NCBI GenBank assembly: GCA_030068075.1
Contig: CM057827.1
Location: forward strand, 69,950,500-70,014,499
Source: Paguma larvata
Lineage: Eukaryota; Chordata; Mammalia; Carnivora; Viverridae
Length of the DNA stretch: 64,000 nt
Reading direction: 5' to 3'
Shown here: piece by piece, positions 58,901 through 64,000 of the stretch
Position numbering within the stretch: position 1 is the first letter of the stretch
Layout: every line of letters begins with the position of its first letter
Notes under the pieces: generated by a model
Databases searched by the model: none
What the model was told of the DNA's origin: nothing
The model's input: the letters and a program-made list of their open reading frames with translations, nothing else
Program-made: the position numbers and the translations under genes

Positions 58901-59477
58901 TACTTCTCAGAACGTGGGGATGCTGTGGCCAAGGCCTCTAAGGAGACTCATGTAGTGAGTGGACAGTCCACCAGTCTTTTAGCTGAGGCTGACTGGGGGT
59001 GGGGCAAGGAAGAGGGGATAGAAGTCTTCCTTGTCTGTTTTCTTATCTTCCCCATGTAGAGAATATTGGGACCCCTTTCTCTGCTTGATCCTATGGGATT
59101 CCATTTCCTGGTGCTGAGAAGGGTCTCATCCTCAAGTTACCTATTCCCTATATGAGGAAACCAGATTAATGTCCCAATCTCCCATGGGGCTGACTCAGCT
59201 TTGCCTCCCACATCCCAGATGGATTACCGGGCCCTGGTACATGAGCGAGATGAGGCAGCCTATGGGGAGCTCAGGGCCATGGTGCTGGACCTGAGGGCCT
59301 TCTATGTGAGTGTGGAGTAAGCCCCTAAGGGAGATGGTTGAGGGGGATAGGGGAAAGGCCCAGAACCTGACTGCCACCCTTCTAACCTTCTTCCAGGCTG
59401 AGCTTTATCATATCATCAGCAACAACCTAGAGAAAATTATCAACCCAAAGGGTGAAGAGAAGCCATCTATGTACTGA
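55946..59477 (+). CDS. PSME2: Proteasome activator complex subunit 2 (PA28 beta)
   Basis: Subunit of the heteroheptameric 11S/PA28 cap that opens the 20S proteasome and favours antigen-peptide production. Eleven coding exons: 55946-55993, 56304-56336, 56746-56808, 57045-57131, 57236-57266, 57353-57450, 58442-58510, 58667-58734, 58900-58954, 59219-59305, 59397-59477, giving 239 aa, the human length. Visible are the N-terminal PA28 helix ([20 protein letters not shown]), the variable charged loop ([17 protein letters not shown]), and the C-terminal domain with [30 protein letters not shown] and final PSMY. Intron 6 carries two SINEs in a MIR and a possible cryptic exon. The gene is head to head with RNF31 and in the same strand order as EMC9. 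The last five exons have the same lengths as those of PSME1. Confidence 0.98.
56540..56690 (+). repeat. MIR-like remnant in PSME2 intron 2
   Basis: TTGGTTCTGCCACTTCCCAG, CTTGGGCAAGTCCCTTCC and TTCAGTTTCCTTATTTGTAA in MIR order. Confidence 0.6.
57891..58098 (-). mobile_element. CAN-SINE A (younger) in PSME2 intron 6
   Basis: Minus-oriented, tail TTTAACGTTTATTTATTTTT, head ...CACCCAGGCACCCC. The short duplication TGAAGATTT at 57882-57890 and 58099-58107 shows it landed at the tail junction of SINE B. Confidence 0.88.
58108..58290 (-). mobile_element. CAN-SINE B (older) in PSME2 intron 6
   Basis: Minus-oriented, tail AAATGTTTATTTGTTTTTGA, head ...CCACCCAGGCATCCC. Its own 18-bp target duplication is split by SINE A. 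Confidence 0.86.
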
Positions 59478-59495
59478 GCCCAGGGCCAGAAGGGA

Positions 59496-59501
59496 AATAA
59501 A
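59496..59501 (+). terminator. PSME2 poly(A) signal AATAAA
   Basis: AATAAA 19 nt after the stop codon; very short 3' UTR. Confidence 0.88.
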
Positions 59502-59539
59502 TGATCTATGCTTTGTGTGGATTACCTCCAGTGTGTGTC

Positions 59540-60240
59540 ATTCATTCAAAAAGCATTTATTGAGTGCCACCTATGTGCAGCCACTGAATGTGAATGTGGT
59601 GGTGGGAAAGAGAGGGGATGCCACGATGGCAAAGATGAATGGGAAGCCCATCCTGTTAAGAAGTCATCCTAAAGAATAGTGGAAATTGTGACAGGTCATG
59701 ACAGCCATACAGATAACCTGTATTTGGGGATTTCACAAGATTATTTCCATCTGGGGGCCTCATGAGTGCTTCCTGGAAGAAGTGGCTTTTGCGAAGACCG
59801 CTTATAGGAATAATCAGGCTTTGAACACACAAGTAGAAAGCTCCGTGACTGAAATCTGAGAATGAAAGAAGGAATAACACTTGTGATCAGCTCAAACCAA
59901 GCCTGAAGAGTGAGGTTTCGTTGTAAGAATTATGGGTGAATGGTGGGACTCCTCAAGAGACGACAGGGAGAAAAATGCCCCCAAAGCATTATGTTAAAGG
60001 AAATTATACGCAGGACATTCATTAAGGGAAGAATGGGTCTGTAAATTTTCCTTTTTGTCCTCTTTCCCCTTCCTTCACCCAATGGCCGTCTTTATTTCTG
60101 CAGAGAATACATCAAGGAAACCAAGGGTCATATATCCTGTAGTGGCAAAGGTAACACGGCTTTTTGGTGAAGGAGCTGGTCTAGAGTACAAAAATCCACT
60201 CTTTCTATAGTAGGAGTAAGGTAGTCCGCTTCGTGCTCAC
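59540..60240. other. Spacer PSME2-EMC9 with L2/MIR-like remnant
   Basis: 59545-59720 has AAGCATTTATTGAGTGCCAC and CTATGTGCAGCCACTG, an L2/MIR-type 3' end. The rest has no recognised feature. Confidence 0.5.
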
Positions 60241-60836
60241 ATTCGGAGATCCAGCGCTGGGGACACCCGACGCCGGGCGCGCGCTCCACCCCCTTTGGTT
60301 TCGCTGGGTCTGCGAGGAAAGATGCACTGGTATCAGACCCTGCCATCCTACAATTCTGGGCCGAAGTCGAGTAGCCTAGCCAATCAGCGAGCGGGCAGTT
60401 CTCTTCAGTTTTCAGGTGTCGGTTCTTTCCAGTGCGCGGGAGACAAAGGTGGGGCAAAGTGTGGATCCGGGCGATAATTGGGCAAAATGAAAACCTCTAA
60501 GCCTATCAAAGGGCACCACGTGGGCGGGACTCCAGAAGCTAGTGCTGCTCACTGCAGCCTGCTCTGAGCCCCGAGACAGGCGGGGATCTGCCGCCGCCCG
60601 ATGGGGGCGGGCGGAGGCGGAGCTCGGCGTTGCAGCGTGCAATTCCGACCGCCTGCGCCCCAGGCCAGGTGGGGGCCGGGTGCCAGGACCCAAGTACCCA
60701 GAGCCGTCTGGCTACCTTCGAGCCGAGTCAGCGTCACTGCTGAATCTAAGTGAGGGGGCCGAAGGAAGGGCCAAGGAAGGCCCTTCCTTGGGCGCTGGAG
60801 GGAGCTTCGCGGACGAGAGCTGGGACCCCGGTCGCC
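60240..60836 (+). promoter_or_regulatory. EMC9 promoter, GC-rich, CCAAT, E-box and GC box
   Basis: CpG-rich from about 60240. GCCAATCAG with CCAAT at 60380-60384 and CACGTGGGCGGG near 60518 (E-box joined to a GC box). No TATA box. Confidence 0.55.
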
Positions 60837-62733
60837 ATGGGGGAGGTGGAGATCTCGGCTCGGGCCTACGTGAAGATGTGTCTGCATGCCGCCCGGTACC
60901 CGCACGCCGCAGTCAACGGGCTCTTGCTGGCGCCCGCGCCGCGGTCGGGAGAATGCCTGTGTCTCACCGACTGTGTGCCCCTGTTCCACAGCCACCTAGC
61001 CCTGTCCGTCATGCTGGAGGTCGCCCTCAACCAGGTGCCGTCGCTGGACTCCCACTGACCACCGCGAACCGCCCCCCCCCCCCCGCAACACTCCTAGCCC
61101 AAGCCCATCCCCGGCTCCTGGGCAGCAGTGCCCACCTACAGGGCGGGCGGCACAATTAAGTTTCTGATGGCCCCTTTCCTACGGCAGGTGGATGTGTGGG
61201 GCACGCAGGCCGGTCTGGTAGTGGCTGGGTACTACCATGCCAATGCAGCTCTGGATGATCAGAGGTGAGTGGAGTAGCCAGAGGCAGAAGGCTAAGGGTT
61301 ATGGGATGAGGGATCAAGAGAACCCTTCTTGGTCATTCTTCCCATCTTTCCTTTGTCGAGTGCTTAGGAGCAGGGACTCTATACCGCAGGCACTAGGCTG
61401 GGTACTGGATTGCAGGCATATAAAGAAATATGAAAGCGACCCCTGGAGGAGCTGCGGTGGGGGTGCGGGGGGATCGCTGTGTATCAATAACAAGCTGACA
61501 CCTGGCTTTAACTGAGGTGCCCCTCCTCCCTGCCAAGGGCTGCCAGAACACAGAGGAAGCCCAACTAGCAACTTCCGGGGGAAGGGGGGGAAGGAAATTC
61601 CCTTATATAAAGTTATATACTTACATATGAATCCTCTATCTGAATCAAGTTATACACAGTTGTGTAACTTGCTTTTCCCTCCTCACTTAGTAAATATCTG
61701 CCATCTTTCCATCTCTACACCAAGATTTACCTTAGCCTGGCAACTGTAGAGTAGGAGTATGAATGGAAATGCCATGATTTAATGCCTTAAACACTGAGGT
61801 TGTTTTCAATTTTTAGTTAATACAGACACTGTCCAATTACTACAGTAAGTTATTTTAAGTGGAATTTCTAGGTCAGCATATGTATACTGTTTAAATCTGG
61901 GTGGTTATGCCAAATTACCCTCCCCAAAGACCACCTTTGATCTCCGCCTTGACCGCAGTCTGAGCATCTGTATTAAGCAGTCGTGTATGAAGCTTCAAGC
62001 AGGCCTGACCCCTCAGGCCAGTTACAGGGAAAGGCCACCACTGTGCCCTCATCTAGGAGACCTGGGAGGCCCAGCTCAGAAGCACAGGGTCTATCTCTAG
62101 TCAGCTCCTCACTCCTCTGATCTTCCCTCTACACAGCCCTGGGCCCTTGGCCTTGAAAATCGCTGGGCGGATTGCAGAATTCTTCCCTGATGCAGTACTT
62201 ATTATGGTGAGGCCTGGGTTTCAGGGTGGAGACTTGGTGAGAAAATAGGAAGTAGGGTCCTCGAAACCCTCACCAGCCATTCCTTGTCCACACAGTTGGA
62301 TAATCAGAAACTGGTGCCTCAGCCTCATGTCCCCCCAGTCATCGTCCTGGAAAACCATGGTCTCCGCTGGGTCCCCAAGGACAAGAACTTGTGAGTGCCC
62401 CACTCCCGCCACCTCTTCTTGGAAACCCACAGCTCCTGGGCCTCCTTTGTCTTTGATCTTGCCCCAAGAGTTCTTCTCTAGACCCTAACCTCTGCCAAGT
62501 ATCTGGCCCCACTGCCTGCTGAGTTTGATCTCCATGGGGGTTATCATTTCAGAGTGATGTGGAGGGACTGGGAAGAGTCACGGCAGATGGTGGGAGCACT
62601 ATTGGAGGGCAGGGCCCACCAGCACCTTGTGGACTTTGACTGCCACCTTGATGACATCCGGCAGGACTGGACCAACCAACGGCTCAACACCCAAATCACC
62701 CAATGGGTTGGTCCCACCAATGGAAATACCTGA
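60837..62733 (+). CDS. EMC9: ER membrane protein complex subunit 9
   Basis: Cytosolic-side subunit of the EMC insertase, paralogue of EMC8 and mutually exclusive with it in known complexes. Five coding exons: 60837-61034, 61188-61264, 62137-62206, 62296-62390, 62553-62733, giving 206 aa (human 208 as I recall; the C-terminus is two residues shorter). It starts MGEVEISARAYVKMCLHAARYPHAAVNG, the family N-terminus of the MPN fold. At the place where active JAMM proteases have HxH the protein reads H83-A84-N85, so no zinc protease site exists, as in known EMC8/9. Later motifs are GPLALKIAGRIAEFFPDAV and WRDWEESRQMVGALLEGR. Intron 2 contains an ancient L1-type segment (about 61600-61920). The gene is tail to tail with PSME1. 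Confidence 0.97.
61600..61920. repeat. Ancient L1M-type fragment in EMC9 intron 2
   Basis: GAGGTTGTTTTCAATTTTTA, AAGTGGAATTTCTAGGTCAG and TATGCCAAATTACCCTCC follow the order of an old L1 3' region. AT-rich against a GC-rich surround. Confidence 0.6.
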
Positions 62734-62771
62734 GCCAGGACTGGGAGGTGGGAGGGGGAGGGTCAGGATCC

Positions 62772-62777
62772 AATAAA
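62772..62777 (+). terminator. EMC9 poly(A) signal AATAAA
   Basis: AATAAA 38 nt past the EMC9 stop. The expected cleavage point (about 62790-62800) falls at or inside the PSME1 3' UTR on the other strand. Confidence 0.85.
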
Positions 62778-62809
62778 GGCACTTGGGCTGAAGGGCAATG
62801 GTATGACTA

Positions 62810-62815
62810 TTTATT
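62810..62815 (-). terminator. PSME1 poly(A) signal
   Basis: TTTATT (AATAAA on the PSME1 strand) about 120 nt past the PSME1 stop, 33 bp from the EMC9 signal on the opposite strand. Confidence 0.8.
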
Positions 62816-62932
62816 TAGGCCTGGGAGGCCGAGGAGGGAGAAACCTCAACAGGCTGCAGGTGGGGGGAAGTCTGGAGTCCTGTGTAAAAGATAGGAAGGT
62901 CTCTGCTGGACCCATTACAGGATAAGAGGCTC

Positions 62933-64000
62933 TCAATAGATCATTCCTTTTGTTTCTCCCCTGGGCTTCTTGAGCTTCTCGAAGTTCTTCAGGATGATGT
63001 CATATAACACAGCCTACAGGGCCAGAGAGGAGTGGGGGTAGCCACAGGCCCCCAGTGGCTCCTGTGCCCCGTTTCTAGTCTTATGGAGAGGCTAAGCTCT
63101 GTCACCCTTCACCCCCAGCCTGCAGGGTTAGGGAGTAGGTGGCCTGGGAAAGCTGCCCCTGCCCGCCCCTGCCCTTGCTTCCTCACATAAGCGTTGCGGA
63201 TCTCCATGACCATCAACCGGATGTCCCGGTACTCCGCCTCATCCAGTTCATGCACCAGCTGTCGATAATCACCCTGTGGGAGACTTGGGTCAGGTCTGAC
63301 TTCAGATGTGTCCTTCCCCTGCCACGCACCCTGCCTTGGGCCTCACCTACCACATGGGGCTGCTTGGCTGCTTTGGTCACGGCATCACCCCGCTCAGAGA
63401 AATACCTGTAGGAAGTTGAAGGGTATGAAGCAGAAGGAAGAGAGGGAGCCCAGGCCTCTGTCCAAGGAAAAGGCAGAGTGTGCATGCAGGTGCAAGCGGG
63501 CAGTCACTCACTTGGAGATTTGCGTGTGGAAGCCTTCCAGCTTGGTGTGAAGGGCAGTCATCAGCTCAAACACCTTCTCCTGGGGAAAGAACACAAGGCG
63601 GAAAGTGGAAAGCAGCACAGACTGAGGCAGTAAGACGGGTAGACGAGTGGGATAGTGCTCTCACCTGCACAGCCACTCCAAAATTGTTCCCATCTTCAAT
63701 TCGAGGTATCTGCAGCTGCAACCAGGTGGTGACCTGGAAGGAGGGAATGGCATCAAAGCCCCATCAGCTCCCAAACCTAATTCCCAGGTTCCTGTCCTTT
63801 GCTTCCCTGCCTGTGGCAGGGGAAGGGGAAGGTGTCCCAAGTCTGTCCTGAGCCCCAAGCTCCACAATTCTGGCTTCGCTTACTGTGTCCTCTCCTGCTA
63901 AGACCTGGCAGGTGCCAAGTGCTACCTGGCAGGGACCGAGAACGACAAAGGGTTAGATCTGAAGCCAGTGGGAGGGCTCACCAGGTTGAGCTGCTCAATG
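62933..64000 (-). CDS. PSME1: Proteasome activator complex subunit 1 (PA28 alpha), C-terminal part
   Basis: Partial gene; the N-terminal half lies beyond the window. Exons on the minus strand: from beyond 64000 to 63982, 63733-63665, 63579-63512, 63405-63351, 63273-63187, 63013-62933. Encoded pieces: [84 protein letters not shown], and the end GETKGMIY. EDGNNFGVAVQ is the conserved activation-loop region of PA28, and the C-terminal tyrosine docks into 20S alpha-ring pockets in known structures. It forms a heteroheptamer with PSME2, encoded in inverted orientation 3.5 kb away. All borders are GT-AG. Confidence 0.97.

Noticed and set aside
1..64000. CRISPR arrays, bacterial operons, phage or plasmid elements, novel defence system
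   Set aside because: The window is vertebrate nuclear DNA. Direct repeats are SINEs and microsatellites, and no prokaryotic gene organisation is present.

Overview
The window is nuclear DNA from a carnivore, almost certainly a cat-family (felid) genome. The evidence is the many copies of a tRNA-derived SINE with the head GGCGCCTGGGTGGCTCAG and the tail AAATAAATAAACATT, which is the felid form of the CAN-SINE, together with carnivore L1 3' ends. All genes are intron-containing and vertebrate. The gene content matches the conserved block on human 14q12, read in the opposite direction. Protein comparisons below are against human proteins as I remember them; no search was run.

Layout, left to right: CHMP4A (+, 70-3214, ESCRT-III); TSSK4 (-, 4692-6877, testis kinase), tail to tail with CHMP4A; about 5 kb of intergenic DNA with old repeats and a CpG-rich promoter; TM9SF1 (+, 12251-16975, nine-TM protein); IPO4 (+, 17600-26040, 30 coding exons, nuclear import); REC8 (-, 26358-31794, meiotic cohesin), whose 3' end nearly touches that of IPO4; a repeat-rich 6 kb spacer with a CCAAT-box cluster, nested SINEs and an L1; IRF9 (-, 38182-42331, plus a non-coding first exon ending at 43057); RNF31/HOIP (-, 43787-54836, 21 coding exons); PSME2 (+, 55946-59477), head to head with RNF31; EMC9 (+, 60837-62733); and the last six exons of PSME1 (-, 62933 to beyond 64000), tail to tail with EMC9.

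Exon borders were set by hand from GT/AG sites, reading-frame continuity and homology. Summed coding lengths are whole numbers of codons: CHMP4A 220 aa, TSSK4 328, TM9SF1 606, IPO4 1078, REC8 576, IRF9 411, RNF31 1077, PSME2 239, EMC9 206. No coding gene looks broken.

Functionally the right half is rich in immune genes: IRF9 (DNA-binding subunit of ISGF3), RNF31 (catalytic subunit of the linear-ubiquitin ligase LUBAC), and the two PA28 proteasome-activator subunits PSME1 and PSME2. ISRE- and GAS-like sites lie at the PSME2 and IRF9 promoters. I found no previously undescribed biological system. The most useful observations are a minor-spliceosome (U12-type) intron in IPO4, the identical exon structure of inverted PSME1/PSME2 around EMC9, a possible poison exon in PSME2, lineage differences at the IRF9 C-terminus and in REC8, extremely tight convergent 3' ends, and several inverted or nested SINE pairs inside introns.
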